The position numbers and the translations under genes were made by a program. From contig NC_080176.1 of the NCBI RefSeq assembly GCF_950295315.1, positions 35,181,006 through 35,245,005 of the forward strand: a stretch of DNA of 64,000 nt. The letters are read 5' to 3'. Positions 42,975 through 53,920 of this stretch are shown one piece after another; position 1 is the first letter of the stretch; every line of letters starts with the position of its first letter. This DNA comes from Erinaceus europaeus. Its lineage: Eukaryota; Chordata; Mammalia; Eulipotyphla; Erinaceidae. Below the pieces are notes generated by a model. The model was not told the origin of the DNA. It saw only the letters and a program-made list of their open reading frames with translations, and did not search any database.

Positions 42975-43280
42975 CCTTTCCTTTCTTTTTTCTTTTTGCT
43001 TCCACTGCTCCTGGAAGCTATTTTTTCTATTTTGTTGCCCTTGTTTACTGTTGTTGTTATCATTGTTGTTGTTATTGCTGTTGGATAGGACAGAGAGAAA
43101 TGGAGAGAGGAGGGGAAGACAGAGAAGAGGAGAGAAGGATAGACACCTGCAGACCTGCTTCACTGCTTGTGAAGCGACCCCCCCCCCCCACAGGTGGGGA
43201 GTCAGGGGCTCCAACTGAGATCCTTACACCGTTCCTGCACTTTGCGCCATGTGTGCTTAACCTGGTGTGTGCCCAGTCCC
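42975..43280 (-). mobile_element. SINE type A with part of 3' module
   Basis: Plus-strand: TGCTTCCACTGCTCCTGGA, TTGTTGCCCTTG, GGATAGGACAGAGAGAAATG, ACACCTGCAGACCTGCTTC, GCCATGTGTGCTTAACC. A poly-C run interrupts it at 43179. Confidence 0.88.
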
Positions 43281-43284
43281 ATCA

Positions 43285-43522
43285 TGTGGTAATTCTGAAA
43301 TTAACTTTTTGAAGAACTACCAAGCTGTTTCCCATAGTAGCAGCACTCTTGTTTTTCCACTAGCCATGACTAAGGGTTGCATTTTATCTCCATCTTTGCC
43401 AACATTTACCATTTTCTATTTCTTTTATATAGTAGTAGTTGTAATGGGTATGAAGTGATATTTCATGACTTGGATTTGCATTTCCTTGATTAATTATTAG
43501 AGAAATTGAACATCTTTTTATG
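43285..43522 (-). mobile_element. Old L1 ORF2 C-terminal fragment
   Basis: Plus-strand TTGAAGAACTACCAAGCTG, GAAGTGATATTTCATGACTT, TGGATTTGCATTTCCTTGAT. Very diverged antisense ORF2. Confidence 0.65.
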
Positions 43523-43524
43523 TT

Positions 43525-43640
43525 CCTACTAGCCTTCTATTTTAATTAGTGATTTAATAGTGATTTACAAAATTATAAGACAATAAGGATATAATTCTAC
43601 ACCATTCCCACCACTAGAGTTCTATTCATAATTTTAACTA
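43525..43640 (-). mobile_element. L1 3' end fragment
   Basis: Plus-strand TTAGTGATTTAATAGTGATT, CAATAAGGATATAATTC, CATTCCCACCACTAGAG. Confidence 0.7.
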
Positions 43641-43684
43641 TTAGATTTATATTTTTGATTGATTTTGAATTAATTTTTCTTCTT

Positions 43685-44110
43685 TTTAAAATTTGTTAGT
43701 GATTTAATAGTGTTTGACAATATTGTGGGGTAAGAGGGGTACAATCCCACACAATTCCCACCAATAGAGCTTCACATCCTATCCCCTCCATTGGAAACTT
43801 CCCTATGCTTTGTCCCTCTGGGAGTATGGACCAAAGATCTCTAAGGGGCACAGAAGGTGGGAGGTCTGGCTTCTATAATTGTTTCTCCACTGGACATGGA
43901 CATTGACAGATCAATCCATACTGCCAGTCTGTCTCTACCTTTTCCTAGTGGAGTAGGGTTTTGGGAGATGGGGTTCCAGGACACTTTGGTGGGATTGTCT
44001 GCCCAGGGAAGTCAGGTTGATGCCATAGTAGCATCTGCAACATGGTGGTTGAAAAGCATTAAGATATAATGCAGAACAAATTGTTTAGTAATCAGGAACT
44101 TAAAGCTTTC
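43685..44110 (-). mobile_element. L1 3'UTR fragment
   Basis: Plus-strand TTTAATAGTGTTTGACAATA, GGGGTAAGAGGGGTACAATC, CCTCTGGGAGTATGGACC, CTGGACATGGACATTGACAG, GGACACTTTGGTGGGATTG. Confidence 0.85.
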
Positions 44111-44403
44111 CCCTTGTAGTTTATCACATGTGTGTTCAACCAGGTGCATCTGGCTCCTCAACCACATTCTCATATTGACTGCATATCATTTAAGCTTCAG
44201 AGTTGTTTTGGTTTTGTTGTTCATTGGTTGTTATGCAGACTGAAAAATATTGTACTTTAATTGGAAATTCTATTCTGCTTGTATTCATTGTAATTTGATA
44301 CATTAAATGTGCTAAGCTGGGTTTACAATAAACAATATTTTCTTTCTCTGTGTTAACATTTTTTCCCCCATTTCTGCCATTCCTTGCCATCTTGTAGCTG
44401 TTT

Positions 44404-44408
<5 letters not shown>

Positions 44409-44466
<58 letters not shown>

Positions 44467-44480
44467 TGGTGGTGGTGGTT
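44409..44480. repeat. (GT)n then (GGT)n microsatellite
   Basis: About 26 GT units followed by five GGT units. Confidence 0.95.
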
Positions 44481-44614
44481 ATTAACGGTTTACAGTATGT
44501 TGACATGTTTTATAGTTCATTTATCTCTTAATTTTCTTTCAATCAAGTGATTTTTATTATCCCATTTTTCTTTTTTTGACTTGTTTGCTACATATTTTTC
44601 TAATTGCTACTCTT

Positions 44615-44813
44615 TTTACATTTTATTTTTAATATTTATGTTCCCTTTTGTTGTCCTTGTTGTTTTTCATTATTGTAGTTATTTTTGTTGTTGATGTCAT
44701 TATTATTAGATAGGACAGAGAGAAATAGAGAGAGGAGGGGAAGACAGAGAGAGGGAGAGAAGGCACCAGCAGACCTGCATCACTGCTTGTGAATCGACTC
44801 CCCTGCAGGTGGG
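44615..44813 (-). mobile_element. SINE type A, 5'-truncated
   Basis: Tail and pyrimidine-run part of type A on the minus strand, ending at CCACCTGCAGGGGAGTCG without the tRNA head. Perfect target duplication TAATTGCTACTCTT (44601-44614; 44814-44827): a truncated retroinsertion, not a deletion. Confidence 0.93.
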
Positions 44814-44914
44814 TAATTGCTACTCTTCAGTTATACTATCAATAAAGTAACTTATCAAAATAAGTTACTTGACTTATTTTCATTGAACATAATTTTTACT
44901 TTATTAATTTAAAA

Positions 44915-45077
44915 TTTTCAAGCTTTTTAAAAATTTTGTGATTAATGGTGGTTTATAAGATTGTAAGATTATAGGATATAGTTTCACTCAATGCCAAAAT
45001 TTTGCATCCCCATCCTCCCAACAATAACCACTATAGTTCTCACAATGTCTCAGGAACAATTTGTTTACTTCTGTTTT

Positions 45078-45117
<40 letters not shown>

Positions 45118-45150
45118 TCAATTTCATGTGTTTCAGTTCTCTAAATTCAA
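44915..45150 (-). mobile_element. Old L1 3'UTR with (CTTT)n
   Basis: Plus-strand AATGGTGGTTTATAAGATTG, AACAATAACCACTATAGTTC, TTTCATGTGTTTCAGTTCTC as in 9275 and 39545. The run CTTT at 45076-45119 is a pure microsatellite of 11 units. Confidence 0.75.
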
Positions 45151-45487
45151 CATTTTTTTTCATAGCTTTTGTGAATTTCTGAAAAATCTAGGATTCTGTA
45201 TCTTCATTTATTTCTTTTGCTTCATTTTGTGTTTTCTGTCATTTTATTAGTCATTCTATCTTATTTATTTTTTGAGCATACAGATTACAGTTATTTTAAT
45301 TATTCTAATGTTTGTCTCTTATAATTCCAAAACCTGGGTTATCATTTTTTATTTCCTATTTATCATTTATCTTTTTTATTCATATGCTAATGACTGATTC
45401 ATGACCATGTATTGTGCACAGGATAGGGGGAACTCTAGATTATTATTATTATCTAAAATTATTTTCCTTCAGAAAGATCCACATCAT
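45151..45487. other. Unassigned AT-rich stretch
   Basis: Possibly very old L1; no firm match. Confidence 0.35.
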
Positions 45488-45690
45488 CTTTAAAATTTTT
45501 TTTTATCTTTATTTATTGGGTATAGACAGACAGAAATGAAGAAGATGATAGAGAGGGAGAAAGACAGAGAACAGCACTACTTCACCACTGGCAGAGCTTT
45601 CCTCCTGAAGGCAGGGACCGGGGGCTTTAACCTGGGTCCTTGCATATTGTAATATGTGCGCTCAACCAGGTGCACCACCACCCAGCCCCA
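45488..45690 (-). mobile_element. SINE type B
   Basis: Minus strand GGGGCTGGGTGGTGGTGCAC head, GAGCGCACATATTACAATATG, AAGGACCCAGGTTAAAGCCC, AGTGCTGTTCTCTGTC and T-rich tail side. Confidence 0.85.
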
Positions 45691-46069
45691 ACCCACACCA
45701 TCTTTTTGTAGGCAGTTAAAATAAGGCTGACTTGAGACTGAGTTGCAGTCTCTACAAGATTTCTTTTATGTTTTATATTTGTCCCTCATCTCAATGGTAT
45801 GTAATTCCCAAAGTCTCAGTTAAGACTTGTAGTATTTTCTGGGGTAGTCCACTCCTGGCAGGTCTCAAACTCCATTTTAGTCTTTAATTTTCAGTATAGT
45901 GAGACTGCTATATTTTCTCTTGTGTAGCTTAAGTATTTGAAAAGTACCTCTGATGTAATTGTCAGGTAATGGCTTTTCTATACTCCCAATTTCTCAAAGA
46001 TACTATCCTAATATCTCAAATCCTACCTTCCTGAGAACTGTATTGCTATATTTTAAATCTTTATCTCCA
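45691..46069. other. Unassigned stretch
   Basis: Nothing recognised in about 380 bp; low GC. Confidence 0.35.
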
Positions 46070-46205
46070 AAATGCTATGGAATTCCAGAAAGATTTGTGA
46101 GTGGTGAAGCAGTGTTGCAAGTATCTCTCTGTCTATCTTCCTCTCTCTCCCCCTTTTCCTCTCAGTTTCTGACTGTCTCTATCTAATAAATAAAGATAAT
46201 ACAAA
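46070..46205 (+). mobile_element. SINE type B 3' half
   Basis: TTTGTGAGTGGTGAAGCAGT, GTTGCAAGTATCTCTCTG and TAATAAATAAAGATAAT tail; the tRNA head is missing. Confidence 0.75.
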
Positions 46206-46596
46206 TTTTTAACTACATTAATGCCAAGAATAATTAATTTTAAGCAAAAATATATAATAACAATAACAACAACACTAAAGGTAAAAGACATTCATGGGAT
46301 CACCAAAAGTTTGGAAGGATTGTGAAGGGCAGTCTGAGCTAAGGTTGCAAAAGTTTTCCAAAGGCTAATCACAGACAAAACAAAACCTTATGGGATGATG
46401 GGTACAGTGAGTCAGAAGGAAGCTGATTCCTTGTTGGAAGCACAGAGCTTGTAAGTGGACTGAATCATAGTGTTTGTTAACCCCATTCAAGGCTCGACAG
46501 AAGCATTGGGAAGGTCTAAGTACATGGGACCCAGCCATACTCGCCTGTCCCTTTTCACTGTTCCAAAGACTAAAGGAGCACAGACAGTCTACACAG
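46206..46596. other. Unassigned stretch
   Basis: No repeat or gene recognised. An 86-codon minus-strand open frame (46625-46365) has no known domain. Confidence 0.4.
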
Positions 46597-46760
46597 GAGG
46601 GGCAGATACCATAATGGTTATGCAAAGAGACTCTTATACCTCCAAAGGCTCCAAAGTCCCAGGTTCAGTTTCCCCTAGACCACCATAAGCCAGAGCTGAG
46701 CAGTGCTCTGGAGAAAAGAGAGAGATTAGAGATAGTAAAAGAAATAGAGAGATGAGAAAG
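46597..46760 (+). mobile_element. SINE type C
   Basis: GGGGCAGATACCATAATGGT, ATGCAAAGAGACTCTTATAC, CCCAGGTTCAGTTTCCC (B-box-like), CCAGAGCTGAGCAGTGCTCT. Clearest copy of this family in the window and the reference for the fragments seen in L1 and ERV. Confidence 0.8.
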
Positions 46761-46769
46761 AGACTGAGA

Positions 46770-47045
46770 CTACACAGGGTAGTGAAGAATACATCAATCC
46801 TTCTCTCAGTCCAGCCTAAACCATGTGGGATTTTGGGAGACCCTAAACCTGCAGAGGGTAGGAGGAGCTTCGTGAGTGATGAAACAGGTCTGCAGGTATC
46901 TTTCTCTTGTCTTCTCTTCTTAATTTCTCTGCCCTATCAAATGAAAAAGAAAAGATAAAAAAGAAAAAGAAAGGAAAAATGGCCACCAGGATTGATAGGT
47001 TAGTGATAACCCTAGTGGGAAAGAAAGAAAAAGAAAGAAAGGAGG
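46770..47045 (+). mobile_element. SINE with 3' module, diverged
   Basis: Head near 46770 is weak; GCTTCGTGAGTGATGAAAC, GGTCTGCAGGTATCTTTCTC, then AAAATGGCCACCAGGATTGA and GATAACCCTAGTGGGAAAG module. Confidence 0.7.
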
Positions 47046-47160
47046 AAGGGGGAAGGGGAAAGGGAAAGAAGGGGAAAGGAAAGGTGAGAAGGGAGGGGGA
47101 GGGGAGGGGAAGGGAAGGGATAGGGAGAAGAAGAGGGAGAAGGAGGAGAAGGAAAGATTA
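47020..47160. repeat. Purine-rich GGAAG/GGGAA tract
   Basis: Imperfect GA-rich tail expansion of the preceding SINE. Confidence 0.85.
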
Positions 47161-47290
47161 TGGGATGATTTCACTCATAGATGGAAGTTGGAAAGTAAGA
47201 ACAGAAGGGGAAAACACAAAGCAGATCTTGGACTGGAGTTGGTGTACTACACCAAAGTAAAAGGCTGGTTGGGGTGGGGTGGGGTGGGGT
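47161..47290 (+). mobile_element. L1 3'UTR scrap
   Basis: ATGATTTCACTCATAGATGG, ACAAAGCAGATCTTGGACTG, CACCAAAGTAAAAGGC match the start of the short L1 3'UTR in forward direction, ending in a (GGGGT)n run at 47263-47291. Confidence 0.6.
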
Positions 47291-47394
47291 GTTCAAACCA
47301 GGGAGAAAGGCTTAGGAAAAGTCAAGTCTGCCCCACCTTGAGCCTAGTTTTCTAGTCTTCAGCACGGTAAAAAAGTTAATGCTTTCTTGTTAAA

Positions 47395-47520
47395 GTCAAA
47401 TAATAACAGAGGGTGCAAAGGTAAGTCAATGGGTAAAGGGCAGACTTCTCAACAAATGGTATTGGTAAAACTAGATAACTGAATGAAAAAGAGTGAATTT
47501 GAAGCCTTATCTATATCACA
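47395..47520 (+). mobile_element. Old L1 ORF2 scrap
   Basis: GACTTCTCAACAAATGGTAT, TTGGTAAAACTAGATAACTG and AAGAGTGAATTTGAAGCC match the ORF2 region before the C-terminal domain, forward. Confidence 0.5.
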
Positions 47521-47544
47521 CAAAAAAATTGACTTCAAGCAATT

Positions 47545-47735
47545 TTTAAAAAAAATTTTCTTTATTGGGAGATTATTGGTTTACTGCCAACAGTAAAATA
47601 TAATAGTTTGTACATATGTAACATTTCCCAGTTTTCCACATAACAATTCAACCTACTAGGTCCTCCTCTGCTATCATGTTCCAGGACCAGAACCCTCCCC
47701 CACTCCAGAATCTTTTACTTTGGTGCAATACACCA
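47545..47735 (-). mobile_element. L1 3' end, short 3'UTR type
   Basis: Plus-strand TTTCTTTATTGGGAGATTAT, CAACAGTAAAATATAATAG, CCTACTAGGTCCTCCTCTG, AGAATCTTTTACTTTGGTGC as in 894-1129. Confidence 0.85.
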
Positions 47736-48210
47736 GCAAAAAATTGTTATTTTATGTTGTGTTCTGTTTTTCCAGTTGTTTTCTGTGGGGTTATTAGTCT
47801 GATACAATATATAATATCATTGCTATAAAGTAAAATCATGGGATCATTTAATGCCACATTATATAGACTTCTACATTTTTTAGGGATCTACATCGAAACA
47901 GAACTAGAATAGATATATGAGGAAATTTAGTGTGGGAACTGGCTTCTATGACTATGGAGATATACCATCTATAAATTGGAGAACCAGGAAAGTCAGCAGT
48001 ATAATCCAGTCTATGTCTGAGGGCTTGATGTTAGGATGGCTGATGGTGTGAGTGATAGTCCTACTGTGAATTTGAGATTCTAAGGATCGGGACAGTGGGA
48101 TGGCTTCAAGTTCCAGTCTGGATAGCCAAGAACCAGAGCTCTGTTATCAAAAGGAAAGGATGGATGCCCCACATACCAGTTCAAAAGAAGGAGGAGGCAG
48201 AGCAGGAGGA
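47736..48210. other. Unassigned, possibly ancient LINE
   Basis: AACCAGGAAAGTCAGCAG, ATGTCTGAGGGCTTGA and AAGTTCCAGTCTGGATAGCC recall the repetitive 3'UTR of an ancient L1, but I cannot be firm. Confidence 0.3.
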
Positions 48211-48233
48211 GGAGAAGAAGAAAAATAAATGAG

Positions 48234-49570
48234 AAAGAAGATCAGAAAGGGAAACTAAAAGCAAGATTTGACTAAATTGAAAGTAGGGCACCAAAGTAAA
48301 AACCCTGTGGTGAGGGGGAGGGTAGACATATGGCTTCCAGGCCAGCAGGGTGAGGGTGGGGGTGGGGGTGGGACCCAGTCTTTTGGTGGTGGGAATGGTG
48401 TTTATGTACACTCCTATTAAAGTGTAGTCATATAAATCACTATTTAATTAATATGAGAGGGGAAAAATTGATTGTATGTCTCGAAGTTTTTAAAACACAG
48501 ACTGAGTCTTTTTAATATATAGGCTGTATCTTTGATTTGCGGACTCTCTCAAAAGCCTAGACCAAGTAGATCAGAAGCAACCAACAGCACAGCTATACAC
48601 AAGATACTGGGTATTATACAGCAAACCCTAACAAAGGGACTTTTCAAAGTTAATCCAATTACCAAATAATGTGATGATAACAATAACTATCCATGGTCTT
48701 TTTGAACCCTAAGACAGCAGGAACCTCACATCTCCACTATAGAGCCTCTATTTCCCCCAGTCCTGGAACCCTTGGATAGGGCCCACTTTCCCGCATGCCT
48801 CTCCCAATTCATATAAAATAATATTGCATCTGCCGATTGCAACCTAATCAACGCAACGATTGCTACCTCAACATGCTTCAGTTCAGAATGTGTCCAGAGA
48901 CTTCAGGTGTGGAATGACAACCCTTCAGCTTCGTTACTTGGATGAGACCTTTCCTTTCATAGTAGTCTCTAATTCCATCCCAAGTGATTCACTCTCTAAC
49001 AAAGTACTAAAACCTAGATATAGACCAGGTTCTATGAGATAGAGCATATGTTCACACGTATCTGTAAACTACTGCAAAATATATACCTGAAAGCAGAAGT
49101 ACACTAGAGTTTGCAGTGAGTACCCCTCCAACACTTCCTTTCCACTATTCCAACCTTTGGGTCCATGATTGCTCAACCATTTGTTTGGCTTTGTATGTGA
49201 ACTCTCTTTTCAGCCACCAGGTTCCAGATGCCATCAGGATGCCAGCCAGGCTTCCCTGGACTGAAGACCCCCACCAATGTGTCCTGGAGCTCAGCTTCCC
49301 CAGAGACCCACCCTACTAGGGAAAGAGAGAGGCAGACTGGGAGTATGGACCGACCAGTCAACGCCCACGTTCAGCGGGGAAGCAATTACAGAAGCCAGAC
49401 CTTCCACCTTCTGCAACCCACAACGACCCTGGGTCCATGCTCCCAGAGGGATAGAGAATGGGGAAGCTATTGGGGATGGATGGGATATGGAGATTGAGTG
49501 GTGGGAATTGTGTGTTGTACCCCTCCTATCCTATGGCTTTGTTAATGTCTCCTTTCTTAAGTAAATAAAA
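48234..49570 (+). mobile_element. L1 3'UTR insertion, complete 3'UTR
   Basis: Forward copy from AGAAAGGGAAACTAAAAGC through GAATGGTGTTTATGTACACT, CTTTTTAATATATAGGCTG, CACCACCAATGTGTCCTGG-like to GTACCCCTCCTATCC and AAATAAAAAAAG. It joins the two halves that are split in the nested L1 (21451-23905), so it defines that subfamily's 3'UTR. GAAGAAAAATAARTGAG flanks both ends (left to 48233, right from about 49573). Confidence 0.9.
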
Positions 49571-49964
49571 AAAGAAGAAAAATAAGTGAGAGAGAGAAAG
49601 AGCGAATTTCCTTTTCCCCTGCTTTTTTGTGCTATTTAGACCCCAATGTATTTTTTTTAATTTATGATTTTTCTTTATTGAGGGGATTAATGGTTTACAA
49701 TTAATAGTAATTTTACTATGTTTAATATAAATTTTACTATGCATAATTATTTAAATAATTACTGTATTTAACTTGTACAACTTGTACATGTGTAACATTT
49801 CTCAATTTTCCACATAACAATTCAGTTCTCTCTAGGTCCTCCTCTGCCATCTGCCATGACCTGAACCAGAACTTCAACCCCAGAATCTTTTACTTTGGTT
49901 CAATACACCAAACCCAGTACAAGTTCTGCTTTGTTTTTTTTTCTTATTTTTCAACATTATTATT

Positions 49965-50255
49965 ATTATTAGTGATTCAATAATGATTAACAAGATTGTG
50001 GGGTAAGAGGAGGACAATTCATATTATTCTCACTATCAAAATGCCATATTCCATCCTCTACATTGGAAGCTTCCCTATTCTTTATACCTCCAGGTGTATG
50101 GACCACAGATCTCTGTGGGGTGCAGAAGATGTGAGGTCTGGCTTCTGTAATTGCTTCTTCACTAGACATGGGCATTGACAGGTCAATCCATAACCCCAGC
50201 CCATCTCTGGGCTATAGGGATTTGGGGTTCCAGGGAATTCAGGTCGGTATCATAG
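49965..50255 (-). mobile_element. L1 3' end insertion
   Basis: Plus-strand TTAGTGATTCAATAATGATT, GTGGGGTAAGAGGAGGAC, CTCCAGGTGTATGGACC, CTAGACATGGGCATTGACAG. Lies within the L1 at 49665-50755. Confidence 0.8.
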
Positions 50256-50259
50256 TAAT

Positions 50260-50292
50260 ATTTTCAACATCTGTAATATTTTCAACATCTGT
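50260..50292. repeat. 17-bp tandem pair
   Basis: TTTTCAACATCTGTAAT / TTTTCAACATCTGTCTA at the right edge of the inserted L1 end. Confidence 0.7.
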
Positions 50293-50755
50293 CTATGAGT
50301 GAGAACATCCCATATTTATCCTTATGTTTCTGACTTATCTCACTTAACACAATTCGTTCAAACTCTATCCAAGATGGGTGAAGGTGAATTCATCAATTTT
50401 TAATACCTGAGTAGTATTCCATCGTATATGCAGACCACAGCTTCCTTAGTTGTCTCAGTCACTCATCTGTTGTTAGTCACCTGGCTTGCTTCCAGGTTTT
50501 GGCTATTACAAATTGTGCTGCTATGAACATAGGTGTACACAAATCTTTTTGGGTAGGTGTGCTAGGTTACTTAGGCTATATCCCCAGGAGAGGAATTATA
50601 GGGTCAGAACCACTTCTAACCTCCTGAGAGTTCTCCAGACTGCTCTCCACAGAGGTTGGACCAATTGACATTCCCACCAGCAGTGCAGAAGGGTTTCTTT
50701 GTCCCCACAACCTCTCCAGCATTTGTTGTTGCTACATTTTATGATGTATTGTGTT

Positions 50756-50945
50756 CTTTTTTTTTTTTTTTTAAAATAGTGATTTAATATTGACTTACAA
50801 AGTTAAGTGTCAATAGGGGTATGATTCCACACCATTCCACACCACGAGAGTTCTGAATCCCGTCTCCCAACTGCATGCCACTGCAGTTCTCCTAAAGTTG
50901 TAGATATAGACCAACCATCATCTCTACAACTATCTGTTGATTATT
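50756..50945 (-). mobile_element. L1 3' end insertion
   Basis: T-run, AATAGTGATTTAATATTGAC, CAATAGGGGTATGATTCC, CTACAACTATCTG: same subfamily as 9965 and 41207. Confidence 0.8.
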
Positions 50946-51600
50946 TTCAGCAAGTATATATTTTATATATTTGAGTGCACCTGAGTTTAGGGCCCATATA
51001 TTTATGATTGCTATCTCTTTTTGTTGGATTGATCCTTTAACTATTATGTAATGTCCTTCTCTGTCTCTAATTACTTTCCTTGCTTGAAAGTCTATTTAAA
51101 AATTAATATTTATTTATTCCATTTTGTTGCCATTGTTGTTTTTTATTGTTGTTGTAGTTATTATTGTTGTTGTTATTGATGTCATCATTGTTAGATAGGA
51201 CAGAAAGAAATGGAGAGAGGAGGGAAAGATAGAGTCGGGGAGAGATAGACCTCTCTAGAGGGGAGAGAGATAGACCACCTGCAGACCTGATTCATCTCTT
51301 GTGAAGTGACTCCCCTGCAGGTGGGGAGCCGGGAGCTCAAACCACCCACACTTAACCCACTGCACTACTGCCCAACTTCCTTAAAAGTTTAATTTATCAG
51401 AAAACAGAATAGCTCTCCCTGCCCTTTTTTTGTGAGTTATTATCTTGGAACACCTTGCTCCAGACTCTTATATTCAGTTTCCATTTGTGTTTTCTTTGGA
51501 TGTGTGTTTCCTGATGACATATAATGATCCTGTTCTTCAACTCATTTAGCTGCTCTAAATCTTTTTACAGGTGAATTTAGGCCATTCATATTTAGAGTAA
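50946..51600 (-). mobile_element. Old L1 ORF2 endonuclease region, split by SINE
   Basis: Plus-strand TTTAGGGCCCATATATTTAT, AATGTCCTTCTCTGTC, AATAGCTCTCCCTGCCC, AGGTGAATTTAGGCCATTCA are antisense endonuclease domain, up to the ORF2 start near 51600. A SINE lies at 51098-51382. Confidence 0.72.
51098..51382 (-). mobile_element. SINE type A
   Basis: Minus strand GGAAGTTGGGCAGTAGTGC head, GGTTTGAGCTCCC, CACCTGCAGGGGAGTCAC, CAACAACAATAATAAC tail. Contains a 22-bp duplication (GAGAGATAGACC) at 51240-51272. Flanks TTTAAAAA and CTTAAAAG may be the target duplication. Confidence 0.88.
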
Positions 51601-51604
51601 TTTT

Positions 51605-51722
51605 TTTAAAAGATTTTATTTGTTTATTTATTCATGAAGAAGATAGGAGGAAAGAGTGAAAGGACCAGACATTGCTCTAGTCCAGGGATTGAACTCAGGA
51701 CCTCGTGCTTGAAATTACAGTG
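51605..51722 (-). mobile_element. SINE type D
   Basis: Plus-strand AAAAGATTTTATTTGTTTAT, AAGGACCAGACATTGCTC, GGGATTGAACTCAGGACC, TCGTGCTTGAAATTACAGTG. Confidence 0.72.
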
Positions 51723-51726
51723 CTTA

Positions 51727-52075
51727 ATTTTTTCCCCTTTATTGGGGGATTAATGTTTCACATTCAACAGTAAATACAATAGTTTGTACATACATAACAT
51801 TTCTCAGTTTCCTCATAACAATATAAGCTGAAAGGGAGTATTCCTGTGTTGTCAATCTTTTGGAAGAGTTATAAAAGTGAAAGTGTTAACTGTTCCTTGA
51901 AGGTTTTGTAGAATTCATTTGTAAAACCATCTGGACCTTTTAGGACCAGATTTAGGACCTTTTTTTGTTGGGAGGATTCTTCATAACTATTTTCTAGTTC
52001 GTCTTTGTTTAGTTTTTAAAGTTTGTATGTATCTAGGAACACATACATTTTTTTGTTTGTAACTAGGATAATTCT
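51727..52075 (-). mobile_element. L1 with internal deletion: 3' end joined to RT region
   Basis: 51727-51828 is the short-type L1 3' terminus; from 51829 the sequence is antisense RT region (TTGTAGAATTCATTTGTAAA, ACCATCTGGACC). The 3'UTR start and the last third of ORF2 are absent. Confidence 0.7.
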
Positions 52076-52079
52076 TTTA

Positions 52080-52835
52080 TTTATTTATTTTTTATTTATA
52101 AAAAGGAAACATTGACAAAACCATAGGATAAGAGGGGCACAACTACACAATTCCCATCATCAGAACTCTGCATCTCATCCCCTCCCCTGATAGCTTTCCT
52201 ATTCTTTATCCCTCTGGGAGTAACGACCCAGGATCATTATGGGTGTGCAGAAGGTGTAAGGTCTGGCTTCTGTAACTGCTTCCCCACTGAACATGGGCAT
52301 TGACAGATTGATCCATACTATCACCCAGTCTCTCTTTTTCCCTAGTGGAGCAGGGCTCTGGGGAAGTGGGGCTCCAGGACGTATTTGTGGGGTTGTCTGT
52401 CCAGGGAAGTATGGTTGGTCATGGTAGCATAAGGAACCAGGTGGCTGAAAAGAGAGTTAACATATAAATCCAAAGAAGTTGTTGACTGATCATGAAACTA
52501 AAGGCTGGAATAGTGCAGAATAAGAGTGGGGGGGGGGGGGCTCTGCTTTATAGATAGCTAGTTGGAATATTTTAGTTATATTCCAAAAGGCCTATACTAG
52601 TTTTTAATTTTTTTACTAGTTTTTAATTTTTTATACTAGTTTTTAATTTTTTCCCCTTAGCCTGAAATCTGATATGCAGGTGGATCCAAGTAATTGTCTG
52701 GATACATAATGTCATGGCTGGAAAAAGTACCAGAAAGCTGGATCAGGGAAGAGAGTAGCTACCAAATATGGGAAAGGTGTATAAATATTGTTGATTGTAA
52801 ACCCCATCGATCTGATGTGATCTGGGGCCTAAATT
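52080..52835 (-). mobile_element. L1 3'UTR, long subfamily
   Basis: Plus-strand CCATAGGATAAGAGGGGCAC, CCTCTGGGAGTAACGACC, AAGGCTGGAATAGTGCAG, AATGTCATGGCTGGAAAAAG, TGTATAAATATTGTTGATTG. A 20-bp unit (TACTAGTTTTTAATTTTTT) is tandemly repeated three times at 52593-52654, and a poly-G run sits at 52529. Confidence 0.88.
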
Positions 52836-52849
52836 ATATATGGAAAGTA

Positions 52850-53920
52850 TAATGGTGACGTTCTTGTTTATAAGTGGTCTTTTAGAACGTCTTTCAGGGA
52901 AAGCTTGTTGATGGTTGCCTTCTTTAACTGTTCCTTGTCTGAGAAGGTTTTGATCCCTCTGTCTAGTTTTAATGAAAGACTAGAAGGATATATTATCCTT
53001 GGCTGAAACCCTTTTTCATTGAGTGCTTGGTAGATATCTTGTCATTCTCTTCTGGCTTTTAGAGTCTGTGTGGAGAAGTGTGCTGATAATCTTATGGGTT
53101 TTCCCCTGTATGTGACTTTTTTTTTCTCTTGTAGTCTTTATGATCCTTTCTTTATCCTTACTTCATTTCATTGTAACTATGATGTGTCTTGGTGTCTTCA
53201 GGTCTGGGTTGATTCTGTTTGGAACTCTCTGGGCCTCTTGAATCTTAATGTCCTTTCTGTTGTTTATGTTTGGGAAGTTTTTTCTATTATTTCCTCTACA
53301 ATGTTTACTTCCCCTTCCTCTCTTTCTTCCTCTGGTAGGCCAATGATATGAATGTTACTTATTTTGAGACCATCCCATATGTTGATGTTGTTGTTTTCAG
53401 TGTCTTCAATCTCTTTTTGAGCTCTTTACCTCTTTATTATTTTTCTCTAGCTCATCTTTTGTCTGGCTAATCTGTTTTCTGCTTCTGTTAGTCTGTTTTC
53501 CCTTCCATCAGCTTCTTTCTTCAGTTCAGTTATAGTATTAGCTTCTTCTGCTAGTTGGTCTTTTTAGTGCAGCTATTTCAGCTTGCAGTTCTCTAGTTAC
53601 CTTGTAGTAGCTACTATTTTCCTTGAGGGTCTCATCTGTTGTTTCTCTAACTCTGATAGTCCATTATGCCATAGTTGTCTTCATTTCTGTGATTATTAGG
53701 TTTACTATTGCTTGCATACTTTTCTTATCTATGGTTACTTTTGAGTGATTTGGAGTTTCTTCTGGGCTCCTTCCTGATTCATTGTGGTAGCAGTTTTATT
53801 TGCTCTTTATTTAACCTTTTTTTTGTTTTGTTTTTGTTGATGTGGTTTGTATTCTTCTGTCCTGTCATTCTCCAGTTGTTGTGTTTTGAGTACTAGCCAT
53901 ACTATACTAAAGACTTTTCA
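52850..53920 (-). mobile_element. Old L1: ORF1 region
   Basis: Antisense ORF1: plus-strand GTCTTTCAGGGAAAGCTTG, TCTGAGAAGGTTTTGATCC, TTGAGTGCTTGGTAGATATC (where the young copies have the shared TGA, this one codes Gln), GATGTGTCTTGGTGTCTTC, TTTCAGCTTGCAGTTCTC. Frames are broken. The normal product is the RNA-binding ORF1 protein. Confidence 0.82.

Larger units (their letters stand above)
49665..50755 (-). mobile_element. L1 3' end and ORF2 C-terminus, with an L1 insertion
   Basis: Plus-strand TTTCTTTATTGAGGGGATTA (3' end), then ORF2 end cues CTGAGTAGTATTCCATCG, GGCTATTACAAATTGTGCTG, CAGTAGTGCAG-like. Interrupted at 49965-50255 by another L1 3' end. Confidence 0.85.

Noticed and set aside
48181..49570. 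Novel long non-coding RNA gene ending in AATAAA
   Set aside because: Sequence matches L1 3'UTR copies elsewhere in the window and is flanked by a target duplication.
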